Assembly (NCBI GenBank): GCA_025738555.1
Contig: JAOVFP010000018.1
Location: forward strand, 2,108,001 to 2,172,000
Direction of reading: 5' to 3'
DNA: 64,000 nucleotides
Origin: Cyathus striatus
Taxonomy: Eukaryota; Basidiomycota; Agaricomycetes; Agaricales; Nidulariaceae
The translations under genes and the position numbers were made by a program. Below the pieces are notes generated by a model. The model saw only the letters and a list, made by a program, of their open reading frames with translations, made no database searches and had not been told where the DNA came from. Shown in pieces: positions 23,510 to 34,340 of the stretch; position 1 is the first letter of the stretch, and the number at the start of each line of letters is the position of its first letter.

Positions 23510-23620
23510 TGCTTGACGTTGCCGTGGGGTTACGTGACGTTGCCATGTGAGGGTTGGCGTTGCCGCAAGATATTCACTGGCAACGTCAAATTACAGGGCA
23601 ACGTCAAATTCTGTAGGCCC
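23510..23620 (-). repeat. Right terminal inverted repeat of giant transposon
   Basis: Read on the minus strand from 23620 it gives GGGCCTACAGAATTTGACGT and then TGCCCTGTAATTTGACGTTG, matching the left end with a few differences. Further in, GACGTTGCC motifs appear on the plus strand (23510-23570). Confidence 0.8.
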
Positions 23621-25390
23621 CCTACCGTCGACGAGGCAAAGAAAATTCAGGACTTATTGGAGATCTCAGGCCAGAACATTCATTGTATTGATACTGAGAT
23701 CGACCAGCTGCAACAGCGATTAGACCTGTTTCAGGAAAAACGGTCGATAATACATAACTTTGCTGAACAGCATCGAGCTTTACTATCGCCTGCTCGGAAG
23801 CTTACTCGTGATATCATCGAAGAAATATTCATAGCTTGCCTTCCTGAAGATCGGAATCCATACATGAGTACGATGGAAGCCCCAATGCTATTGACACGCA
23901 TCTGTAGTTCGTGGAAGCGAATTGTCCTTTCTACACCACGGATATGGTCAGAAATTCATATCGTTCTTCCTAATGTCATAAGGCCAGATTGGAACTATAT
24001 CACGACTCAGGAGGAAGAACTACTGCGCCAAAGACTAGATCAGCAACAAGCTGCTGTAAAGAAGCGGCTCGACAGGTCTGGAGCATGTCCATTGTCGATA
24101 TCCGTTTGTCACACCGGTGACTCGAGTGGTCTCATTACTGCTGATGCTGAAGCATATTACAAAACTGAGCAGAAACTACAGCTAATATATCAGCAATATA
24201 TACGTGACACCATAATCCCTTACCACCAACGTTGGTACAGGTTGGATATTTCCTTCCCGATGGGTACTTTACGAGGTTTAATTGACATTGGATTGAAGAC
24301 TGAAGACCTGAAGATGTTAAAGGAACTCCATATCACTCGCCAGGCACCTCTTTCACCGGAATCAATGATATGCGAATGGAAGGACACTATTTCCCTTCTT
24401 TCTTTTAATGTCACCTCTGCTACATTTTACAACATTCGTACCTACAATTCGGATGCATATTCTATCCCACTACATGCAGGCTGGGGGCGGCTTACAGAGC
24501 TGAACTTAACTTTGAATCAGGAACCCATGATTGACACAGATCTAGTTGGCTTTGCATCTGCCATTATTTGTCACTGCCAATTGTTAAAGACGTTGAGGTT
24601 GGGAATATACCTCTTTGGAAACTATGATGATTCAGCCCCACAAAGTGGAGAAGATATCATCCTTCAACATCTGACTACCTTGAGTCTCTCAGTACCCATA
24701 ACAAATGGTGTCATGGACTTTTTGAAGCACTTATATCTTCCTTCAATAAAGGAATTAAATATTCAACTTTCTAGATACAATGGTGATGATGTCTTCAGAA
24801 TCACTGAAGAAATCATAAATCCACTGCTACGTGCCCACGGAGATTGTCATTCTTTGGGACTATATGCACCGGATTGGCTGAACTCCACCAACAATCTGGT
24901 GCAGCTGCTTAAAGCCATGCCATATCTTAAATGTTTGAAGGTCTCTTCAAAAGACATTATCCACAATAATTGGCTGTCATTCTGGTCCCAGTTAGATCAA
25001 ACATGTTTTCAGTATCTCATTAACGATGATCTACTATATGCACTCACACCACTTGGGAAAGAGTATTCCGATATCATTTGCCCCCAACTGGAGGAACTCG
25101 AATGTGATAATAGTATATTAACAAACATTACAGAGTCTGCCTTAAAAGACTTCGTGAAGGCTCGCAAAGGGGACCCACGAATCGCCGCTCTTCGTCGGTT
25201 ATCGTTATTCGTCAAAGACCCTAAGACAAAAGAAGATCCTACGGAAGAAGAACTGTCATTGGGAACAGATTCTGATGTATTCTTTAGAAAACCGGAACGC
25301 GTTTTTGAGTCTCATTTGGGGGGTTTTGTAGGATATCCGGGCACTGAAAATACTCTTCCTACTGAATTTTACACTGAAATATATATCTGA
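23621..25390 (+). pseudogene. F-box/LRR-like gene B, 3' body
   Basis: Starts with the second copy of the 9-bp duplication and continues DEAKKIQDLLEISGQ. It holds the coiled coil (DTEIDQLQQRLDLFQEKRS), the F-box-like part (LTRDIIEEIFIACLPEDRN, LLTRICSSWKRIVLSTPRIW) and the full LRR-like tail to EFYTEIYI and TGA at 25388. The body has no frame defect, unlike genes A and C. It has lost its own promoter and start to the transposon. The open frame runs on upstream into the transposon end to about 23213, so a chimeric start, for instance ATG 23457, is possible. F-box proteins recruit substrates to SCF ubiquitin ligases. Confidence 0.82.
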
Positions 25391-25784
25391 TATGGTTCAC
25401 TTCTTCGCATGTGCAATTATTAGATAGTTTTTATAAGGAATCAGTTGTTCTCGAGCATGAATCAGTGGCAAGGTTTACTGTCACAAATTTGAAGATAATA
25501 GAATTGGGTTATATGACACACTGGCGACTACAATCTCGTGTCCTACAAAAGAGATGTTTCTTTATAGGAAGAAAAGCATACTTCTCCGCACAATGCAAGC
25601 ATACTAAACGGTAGGCAGATTGTCCCAACTTCCATCACACCGACTTACCGGCGTGCATCCACCAAAGCCTCGCTTACTCCAAAGGAACTTAACATATTTC
25701 ACATCGTCGTTATCCCCAATTAAAGTAAACGCAAGCGACAAGTCATTGAGGTGATGCCCAGAAAACGAGCGATAAATCTACAAA
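25391..25784. other. Intergenic, nothing recognised
   Basis: Downstream flank of F-box gene B, partly shared with 46555-46790 after gene C. No gene seen. Confidence 0.4.
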
Positions 25785-26374
25785 ATGATTAAACTTGAAT
25801 ACCAAGAAAAAATCAAGCAAAACATACCACATCCCTCAAACGTGCGCATCACGGTGCACCATCCTGAGTCCACAAGTTACACTGAAAAAATGGATCCACA
25901 CATCCATATCCTCATTTGTAGTAGATTTAGGATAGAGCTCGTACAGCGAGACAATCTTCTCAGAAATCTGATATCCCTCCCTGCTAAACAAAACCTGGCC
26001 TTCAGGATTCCACCTTGCTTCGCACAAATCGGTATAAAGCCTGTCATCATGTCCCATCGTAGAAAGTGCCTCGTCTGGATTTATCCTGCGCATGCTGTAT
26101 CCTTACGCATCTATGAACGAGTACCTGCGGATAGGATATGTAGTAGCATCGCGCAGATCGAAAACTGTATGATTTTCTGCAGTGGAAGTCAATTTCAACG
26201 GCAAGAAAACGGGACTCTCAACGACGGGTGTTGGACGGGTGGGCACATAATGCGTAAGATCTCATCGTTCAAGTCATCTACAGTAAGATATTGGTCAGGT
26301 GGAGTCCCCTCTAGAATTTTCCGGAATGTTCTGTAGTCGTTCAAGTCAGCTTCTGGGGGAGCGATGGAGTTCAG
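25785..26374 (-). pseudogene. Second F-box-like gene (copy 2), C-terminal part
   Basis: The minus strand reads IAPPEADLNDYRTF, GTPPDQYLTVDDLNDEILRI, then in another frame MRRINPDEALSTMGHDDRLYTDLCEARWNPEGQVLF. The same protein segments occur at 46860-47460. In the later copy they join on to an N-terminal part that looks like the start of a basidiomycete F-box protein (KVRGKRGLLNKLKEIPLDI). Here that N-terminal part lies at 29776-30110, moved away by insertions. Frame changes make it a pseudogene. The F-box assignment rests on the N-terminus only. Confidence 0.45.
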
Positions 26375-28899
26375 TATGGAAAGTCTAACGACCACGCTCA
26401 AACACATCAAAAATAATTGGGCTCCGGTATCCGGCACCGCGGCTTCTCGGTTAGATATTATAATCTCGGTTCAGGATTTCAGTTTCGCTTAGTATCCTCA
26501 GGATCACCTAAGCGAGTTCCATTACTAACTGAAGCATGACGATATTTATAATAGTTGTATAAGGCCAATTTTTGAGTCAAACTATATGTAAAACAGGTAT
26601 ATATACTGGTATCATACTACTGTAGTTCTATTGCGACTACAATTAAAATATTTAAGCAAGATATACACATATATCGAAGAATAAATGTTAAATGTCACAC
26701 TCAATGTATCTAAATTCACGCTCATGGTATTGAAGAGGTGGACGAGCGTTGGGCGCATCTGTCCAACCTTAAGGTTCTAAGGTAGAATAAAAGAATGTAT
26801 CAGCAACGTTTATGAGAGATTTGACGGCGCAATGAAAGACATTGCTTCGAGATGAAGTTCTAGACTGTTTTTCAGTAAACAGAACTTGCAGAAAGCAGAG
26901 ATATCGAGCGAGACAATGACTGAGAGTGAGACTGAGAGACTGAGAGCAGGAGAACTGTGGGGTGAAATTCACTGAAGTAATGTAGACCTAGATACACTGT
27001 TTAAATAGTAAAAGATAGGAGGAAAATACATAAATGAGTGAATAGAATTTAAATAGACCCAAGGAGGTCACAAGAACTAGACTATCGTCCATAGAAGATG
27101 AAAAATACGGAGAATGAAAAATAAATGAGAGGAAGTCTTGAAGTTCCTGCAAGAGCAATGGTGCCATGATGGGATCGATATCGAATAAACTGTTGTTTTG
27201 CTTGTGCGCATCGCAGTCCGTTTCTTCGCCTGCCTGTAGTTGAGTGCCTGAGGTATCTTTCTTGATGTCTTAAATTCGATTGTAGCGCGGATGCGGTCCA
27301 ATGTCAAGAGCGTTGGGATGCGTTCAGGAGGACTATTCAACAGCAGACACGTTGACATTGACAGTGACGCGCTTAAAGGAAAGGCCACGTGATCATACCA
27401 GAGTTGCGTCAGAATGGTCGACTCTACCGACGCCGTGCAGGCAGAAAGCCTACTCTGCAGTATGAATATTTATTTTATTAGATTAAATAAAACATCTGTA
27501 TTGTGACTTCATACATGTTGGAGGAGTAATGAGTACTACAATACTAGACATGAATACACTTTAATGTAAGTATGACTCAGAGAATTGAAATAAGTATGAC
27601 TCTGAAGTGAACATCAGGGGAAAAAAGTGAGGAAGTGTAGCGATATGTAGTCATTGTAGATCTGATAGCGTCATTGCCAACACTCGCGGTCACTGCGAAA
27701 GTCCTTTAAATTGAGAGTGAGCATGAAAATATATTGTATATTCACGCTCTCACTCAAACTCAAAATCTACTAGTGACTTAAATATAACATTTATACATGT
27801 TCACACATGTGCTCTATTCAATTAACATAAGCATAAATCACTTGTATACAGTTTTGTATAAAAGTTCATGCTCAATCTAAACGATATGTATGCATGAACA
27901 TGAATAAATATTACTTATTAGCATGCTCAGCCTGCTTGAACTCTACCAAACTGCGTGTGTGTAACTTGAATATAATATTCACGCCCGAGCTATAGTAAAT
28001 ATGGGTTAGTGAGTCGTGCTCAAACCAATCAACTTAAGTGTGAACATCATTCAATGAATATAATAATATATGCTGTTTATATAGACTATACAGACATAAA
28101 GTAGTAAAACATGTATTTATGATATTACTATATTTATGACAACCTATTGCTTCTTGCTCGTTTATGCATTGCGTCATGCTCACCTCATATTGCTTCATGC
28201 TAACTTACATATACTGGAGACTTTCGACCACTTGTTCACAGCTTCTGGTGCGTGACGCAAAAAATTGGTTTGACCAAGTGTTCAAACTCTGAGTTGATGT
28301 GTGACACCTGTTGGTTCTGTTCATGCCCCTACAGCCGCCCGGCATGGGCGGAAAAATCGGCTAATTAAGCGCCATATTTGCCTCAAAACTTATGTTCATG
28401 GCAGCCTGTGACGCGTGACAAATGTGCTCAAGTGTTCGGTTCAAACGCCCTGCGTGACGCGTGACTGAACACTTGGTCGAAAGAGTCCAGTATATCATTC
28501 ACACCCAGGGTCGAATTTTCGCGCACAGACCCTGAGCGTGCATGGAAATTTATGCCTGTCTGAACTTTGAAGGACATTTGTAGTAAAATTTGAGCCGCAG
28601 CGCCATGTAGTACTACTTACATTACATAGTCAGTTCATCTAGCATGCAAATAGTTATATTGGAACTCATACAGGTATATTATCCTATTTTAATGAACCAA
28701 ATAATTGCTTGATAACATATAGCTACCAGACAACCATGCTTCAGTTAGTAGTGGAACTCGCTTAGGCGATCCTGAGGATACTGCGCGAATCTGAGATCCT
28801 GAAACCGAGATTATAATATCTAACCGAGAAGCCATGGTGCCGGACACCGAAGTCCAATTATTTGTGATGCGTTTGAGTGTGGTCGTTAGACTTTCCATA
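26375..28899. mobile_element. Long-TIR element, 2,525 bp
   Basis: The first about 165 bp, starting TATGGAAAGTCTAACGACCA, are repeated in inverted form at the other end (28735-28899) with roughly 85-90% identity. GTTCAG stands on both sides (26369-26374 and 28900-28905), a candidate 6-bp target duplication. Copy 3 of the unit has no such insert at this point. The interior is AT-rich with no transposase seen, so it is non-autonomous or decayed. The right arm has a 69-codon frame (MESLTTTLKRITNNW...), so the arms may also be an inverted duplication of an old exon. Confidence 0.6.
28212..28492. mobile_element. MITE with TA target, 281 bp
   Basis: Ends are inverted: TACTGGAGACTTTCGACCAC on the left and TACTGGACTCTTTCGACCAA on the complement of the right end. 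TA stands on both sides. The TA target and short TIR suggest a Tc1/mariner-type non-autonomous element. It lies inside the 2.5-kb long-TIR element. CGTGACGC motifs recur inside. Confidence 0.65.
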
Positions 28900-29012
28900 G
28901 TTCAGAGGGTGGGTTTTAGTGTATTCCCGCTTATGGATGCAAAGCAGTGGGCAACGTAGTTGGAGCATTGCTGATGTGAGATTCATTCTATCATTTTTCC
29001 AGCTGAATAGCT

Positions 29013-29775
29013 AACATGCAATGTATGTCGCTTCGTGACACATGTTAAAGGGCAAGCTTGACAAATGCTACTTTTTAGTTATATTCTCCTTATACATACT
29101 TGTTGTACTATATTTTAACTACCACTATTTCTGCTTGAATTTTGATTAAACAGAATTTAATCAGTATACTTATTATATACTCTGTATTAGTGGTTTTGTC
29201 TTCAACATCTTATGATTAATTTTACTTCATTTTTATACTAAATAGTATTTCTACTTTGTCCTAATGTCCTGACTTATTTTAATGGCCTATGCATTATTTT
29301 ATTTATTATACCTTCACTCTAAAGCCCTTGCTTTGTTCTAATATAGTAATAGTATTTGAAGTGGTAGTAGATAAAGTACTTAGGAAGTTGGTACAAAGTA
29401 CTCATTGTGGAATTTAAATTTATTAAAACTTATAAAGTGAGGGGAATAATCATACTATTGACAATGAGCAGAGATGTATTTACAATGGAAATGAGTGTAC
29501 TTAATCTGTAAGATTTGACAACACTTTGCATTCAGTGCACCATTGCGGTGCTGGTTGATGTATTGTGGGTATTGCCCAAGTGCCTAGTGCTCACTGCTCA
29601 CCAATGCAAAGCAGACGAACCCGAGAATTTATGGATAAATCCGAGTGTGGCTGGCAAATCTGACGAGCATTTCTGACAAATCCGAGCGTGGCGGCAAAAT
29701 CTGGTCATTGATGCACAGCCACTATGCATTTTCGCTCACCAATGCAGACAAATAGGGGGAGCAAGCTCCCCCAAT
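29013..29775. mobile_element. Insertion of unknown type in F-box-like gene copy 2
   Basis: Copy 3 reads directly from CAGCTGAAGAGCT to ACAACTCTGCGCAGAGC (about 47505-47535). Copy 2 has the same flanks (ending at 29012, resuming at about 29776) with about 760 extra bases between. No clear terminal repeats were seen, so a deletion in copy 3 is also possible. Confidence 0.4.
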
Positions 29776-30110
29776 AACTCTGCACAGTGCATGAGGGATC
29801 TAAATCCAAAAAGGATAATGTTTATATGAAAAAGTCCCTTGAACAAGAGACTGGCATCAGCTGGCTACGCATCGAATACCCGGTTTCATAACCTAGCCAA
29901 CAATATTATATATCAACTAGGATCTCCGTCAACTTGTTCAACAACCTGTGTTTCCTCCAAACCTTTTTCATACCATAGGTCTCTGTGCTGGTACTTCCGC
30001 CAGCTGTCATGGCAGTCTTCTGCTTCTTGCTTCGAGGTGTTCGTTGCTTGAAGACTTCGCCTGTGCCACTGTCTGAGGCCACAGCAGATACAGCAGCTTA
30101 CTTGGTGTTT
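29776..30110 (-). pseudogene. Second F-box-like gene (copy 2), N-terminal part
   Basis: The minus strand gives STSTETYGMKKVWRKHRLLN followed by KLTEIPVDI, close to KVRGKRGLLNKLKEIPLDI in copy 3. A basic stretch followed by LxxLPxDI is the usual start of basidiomycete F-box proteins. The rest of this gene is at 25785-26374. Confidence 0.4.
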
Positions 30111-30179
30111 GTGGAAGTGTGACGCATATGTAAAATTGACGCAAAATGTGGGACTTATTCACCAACCAGTGCTAGCCGG

Positions 30180-31260
30180 CACCAGACCCCATCATGGTTT
30201 CCCCCCCCTCCCCTCCACAACAACAATGCCTCTTCCCTTGTCCTCAATATGTTCCTCTCCCTCTCCCCTCCCTTCTTATTATCACAATAACTATTATCCC
30301 CAGAGAAGGCAGGAATATTCTCTGTTCCGCCCTTATGCACAAGAATATCCTCCACCTCAAACATGACACTAATATCCTACACGGACTCCTCTGATGGTGT
30401 GAGGTGGTGCAGCTTTTGCTCCAGGGGAAGAAGGGGGATGAGCTTGTGCAGGCTGTCTTGGATCTTAATTGGATGAGGGCTAGTCCTCATGTACCGCTGC
30501 TGGGGGATTATGCACATGGCTTCAGTGGTGGTGGAGTTATGCATGGGTTGCCTTCTGTTCCTTTCTTGCAGCCTATGGCATATGCAGCAGTTCCTCAGGC
30601 ACCCTTCGAGCACACTTGATTCGTCCATGTACAATTCCTACACATTTGGCTTCTGCAGACCAAGTGACCAGTGCCGAGGTAGAGCTGGGAATCTCCCACT
30701 CTTTCCTACCCCCTTCCCCGCTCACCCACAGTCTGGCATGCACTTGCAGATGGACTCGGGTTCCCTCCCAGAAGCAAATACCTCTTTATTCGATCCGGGT
30801 TTCCTATCTGACTTCAGCTCTTCCTCATCTTCATATTATCAAGCATACGAAGCACCACTAATACTTGATCAATCCCTTTGGAATGATGAATCTCATCACT
30901 ACCCTTTCGCATTCCATCTCGCCTTTGTACTCATCTCAAGATATGGAGGTGTATTTGCCTGAGTACAGTATGGCTGGGGAATTGTATGCCTCTACACCTG
31001 CTACGTTTATGGATCCTGAGAGCCCATGGTCTCAGGGATCCAGAAGGATGGTGGATGTGGGTGGAGAAAGTGCGGGTAGTACAACACACTCTGGCTCCCC
31101 CGAACCTCTAGAATTGCATCCTAAACAGCAAATCCTTGCTCTGGTCCCTGTAACGCTCACTCCAGTCATGTCTGACTCCACCTGGTCCTATGAGCACCCC
31201 CAACAGCGTGTCCAAAACGATATCTACGCGCAGCAGGTATAAAGGGGAGTATGGGGGGCA
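30180..31260 (+). pseudogene. HMG-box family copy H4
   Basis: The family's C-terminal region in three frames: LLLQGKKGDELVQAVLDLNW and PLLGDYAHGFSGGG near 30410-30540; YNSYTFGFCRPSDQC and MHLQMDSGSLPEANTSLFDP near 30628-30810; DMEVYLPEYSMAGELYASTP to NDIYAQQV near 30930-31242. The last frame ends at TAA in CAGCAGGTATAA, where H1 and H3 have GGGGTATA; both H4 and H5 seem to have lost two G. No HMG box is readable here. Pseudogene or strongly altered gene. Confidence 0.55.
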
Positions 31261-31599
31261 AGAGACAAGTCAGGCTTTTGAGAGCTTGTGGTGTGCGCCT
31301 GGTGCTGTGGGAGGGGGTACGAGTATCATGATTCATTTGTTCATGCATAGGTTTTCACTTTTGCTTGCTTTTTGTTATTGTTATTGTTTGCGTTATGTTC
31401 ACGTTCGATCGACCCCATCTCATATCTGTGTCTCTACAAATCACATTCTTCTTTCATATGTCATATCATATCCCACTGTAGCTTTAGCCTTCGGTCTCGT
31501 CTCGTCATTTTTAAATGTGTAGCCATATACTCTTCGAGTCTTGTTACGTTTTTTGCTTCTTGTTATATATTTGTGTTTTGGTCTATGCAAAATTAGATC
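31261..31599 (+). other. 3' flank of H4
   Basis: Close to 49070-49290 downstream of H5 in its first part (GGGGAGTATGGGGGGCAAG to CGATCGACCCCATCT). No gene. The decayed tail frame YGGQETSQAFESLWCAPGAV can still be read just after the stop. Confidence 0.5.
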
Positions 31600-32160
31600 G
31601 TTAGTTTTGGTTAGATACTTGAATGTGCACTGTAGCTCTATTTAGTTTTTGTGAATGTATTTTTTGGATTGGTACAAGTTGTACTGTGAGGGACTCGAAA
31701 TGATTATTTTTTGTTGAGGTATTAATTACACTTTATGTAGAAGAAGTGTCAAAGCGTGATAACTTAACGGTATTTTCTAGTCATTGGTTGCCATCACCTC
31801 ATAACTAAAGCCTTTTTTCTTTTTCTTGTGCTTTCCACATATCCTTTGTCAATGTATGAATCATGATGTTTCTGTTAGAGACATTAAGGCGCATTGACTT
31901 AACTGTAGAATCCAGTTATTGGTTGCTATGATCGGTTCTTGAAACTTTTCTTTTTTTACCTTTTCCCCCATGTCCCCTATGTATCTTTTGTAGATGTAAC
32001 ACTGGATCATGCTGTTTATGTTAAACACCATCAAGGCGCGATGACTTAAAGGTAGTATCCAGTCATTGGTTGCCATTACTGCTGGTTCACAGCTTGAAAC
32101 ATTTCTTTTTTTCCTTTTTTTCTCATGCTTTCTATGTATCTTTTGTCAATGTACCATAAT
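31600..32160. repeat. Degenerate tandem repeat downstream of H4
   Basis: Three copies of the unit seen at 1-800 and 49290-49790: CAGTCATTGGTTGCCAT, T-rich stretch, CTTTCYAYRTATCYTTTGT, CATGCTGTTTATGTTA, CATCAAGGCGCGATGACTTA. Unit about 120-165 bp. Confidence 0.65.
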
Positions 32161-32749
32161 ATCTAATGAAGTATATCCATTTTTAATATAATGAGAGGAG
32201 CGGGGTATAGTGCATGAGGTGTATCAGGCAGGATTTTCAATGAAAAGTAAATGCAATAAGGCATTTGAGCTTCTTTGAGCTGATTCTCGGCAATTCTGAT
32301 GGAAACAGAGTTCAGTTTGACTTACAGTCACTGATAGTGATCCCAGTCACCTAAGATCAAAATGAGAAATAAGACATAAAATGTTTTAAATAATGCCATC
32401 CATTTATGATAACATTACTATAAACCATCCAAAGAATAAATGGGGACTTTTTTTTTGTGATTTTTGGATACTCCAGTGTGTTTCTACAAATATTTTTTTA
32501 AAGTGCATGCGATTTTGGACAAAACTAGGAAGCCGGTCATAGCGTGGAAACTTATTATTGCACAGTGTTTATGTAGTACCTGACAGCTTAATATCTTATC
32601 TTATCAAGTGCCACTGGGCAGCCTGTTGACTCGCACTTGCTCGTGCTCTATGAGCTTTACCTCTGCTTACTCCATTGCTCACCCCAAAATAGTTCCACAA
32701 AAGCTTCTGAAATGTAATTTAGATACCATTCATTAATTATCCGACAGTT
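32161..32749. other. Intergenic, nothing recognised
   Basis: AT-rich sequence left of the next transposon. No gene or repeat recognised. Confidence 0.4.
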
Positions 32750-32769
32750 GTTTTGGAGGGGCTGCTAAC

Positions 32770-33170
32770 TTTTCGAGTTCTTGTTGAGTTTTTTGAGTTA
32801 AAGTCAAGTCTCACTTAAGTTATAGTCAAGTTCCTCTTTTGAGCTTGCTTAACTTTTTTGAGTAAAGTTAAGTTACCTCAAGTGGCCATTTTCTTATTTC
32901 GAGTGGACTCAAGTTCCCTTCTTTTTTATTTTGATAAAAGTCGAGTTCCCTCAAGTGGACTTAAGTTCCTCGCTTATTTTTTTTGATGAAAGTCAAGTTC
33001 CCTCAAGTAAACTTAAGTTCCTCACTTATTTTATTTTTTGAGCTAAAGTTGAGTTCCATTTAAGTTTTTCGAGTGTACTTAAGTTCCTCACTAATTTTTT
33101 TTTCTGAAAGTTGAGTTCTCTCAAGTTAAGTTAAGTTCCTCACTAATTTTTTAGTGAGTATAAGTTGAGT
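32770..33170. repeat. AAGTTCC/GAGTTAAG minisatellite, left
   Basis: Degenerate repeats of about 35-45 bp with the words CAAGTTCCTC, ACTTAAGTTCC and TTTTTTGAG. Related stretches at 34400-34710 and 35420-35510 lie towards the right end of the same element. Confidence 0.7.
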
Positions 33171-33589
33171 TCCCAATCACTACTGCTGCTACCACTGCTC
33201 TCTGTCCCGCACCTTGCCTAATTTCTTCTACATTTCCCACGCACTCTGCCCACCATTATTTACTTTTGTTTGCATGTAGTGTTGAACCATCACATCTATC
33301 ATACACAAATATTTATCACTGCAACATCAACATGTGAACATCAATGCTCATTATGCTCAACAGTGAGCAAGTCTTTTCTGATTTCCCAGCTCAATTCTTG
33401 CTCTTTTTATTTCAATCTTCTTGCATCACCTAATATAAGTTATTATACATATAGTAGGCCACATTATACTAAGTACTAATGTAAATAAACATATAAAAAT
33501 GCGAGTTACATATGTATTTAGTCTTTATTATTAATATTTCCATGCTTTGTACAACAGATTATGTGATTTGTTTAGAAAAGTGTATTAAT

Positions 33590-34340
33590 TGTATGGAAAA
33601 ATAAGAGTGGAGGCGTGGGAAACTATGAGCATGAGGGCGGGAAATGATGAAATGCGTGGGAAATTGCGAGCGGGAGGGCAGGAAATAATGATTAGAGGAG
33701 AAGCGGAGGCGTGGGAAATCAAGAGCGGGAGAGCGGGATAGAATGAGTAGAGGTCAGAATGGTAGCAGAAGCGTGGGAAAATGTTGAGTAGGAATGCAGA
33801 CAGCAGTAAACAACGGAAATTATAAGCGGAGGCATGGGAAATCATGAGCGGGAGGGCGGGATAGAATGACTAGAGGTTAGAATGATAGCGGAAGCGTGGG
33901 AAAATGTTAACTGAGAATGCGAACACCTGTAAACAGTGGAATAATGTTGAAAACTTTATAATTCAGATGTTGCTCAATAAATACCTTCTATAATGTGTAT
34001 AGTATACATTAATATATTGGAGGAAAACTTAACAAATTAATGAAAGGCGGAAGCATGGGAAATTGTAAGTGTGATGGTGGACAACAGAAAAGAGCATAGG
34101 AAACATTGAACATGAAGGTATGTAAGCACAAATGTTAAGCGGAGGCATGGGAAATTATGAGCGGAGGTACAGGTGACAATGAGCAGAGTGTGGGAAACAT
34201 TGAGCACGAAAGTATGTAGGCACGATATGTTAAGCGGAAGCGTGGGAAATAACGAGCGGCGGTGCGCGCAACAATGAGTATGCTGGGAAATGAGTAAACA
34301 TTGAATTATAGGCGTGGGAAAGAATGGGCGGGGGGGGGCA
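33590..34340. repeat. GGCGTGGGAAA-type minisatellite
   Basis: Degenerate repeats of 30-60 bp with the words GCGGAGGCGTGGGAAAT, ATGAGCGGGAGGGCGGGA and TAGAATGA. The Ala/Ser-rich minus-strand frames here are by-products. Confidence 0.7.

Larger units (their letters stand above)
8231..23620. mobile_element. Giant Mutator-like DNA transposon, 15,390 bp
   Basis: The element lies between two copies of CCTACCGTC (8222-8230 and 23621-23629), a 9-bp target duplication typical of the Mutator (MULE) superfamily. The two ends are inverted repeats of about 46 bp: both contain AGAATTTGACGTTGCCC and then GTAATTTGACGTTGCC. Joining the flanks at one 9-mer gives the uninterrupted F-box frame seen in gene C. 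Inside are a large transposase fusion gene (12375-19197, +), a second gene on the other strand (8572-11193), hairpin repeat clusters on both sides of the transposase gene, and internal arrays of GACGTTGCC. The transposase frame is intact after splicing, so the insertion may be young. The closest known concept is a giant autonomous MULE; I do not recognise a named family. Confidence 0.88.
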
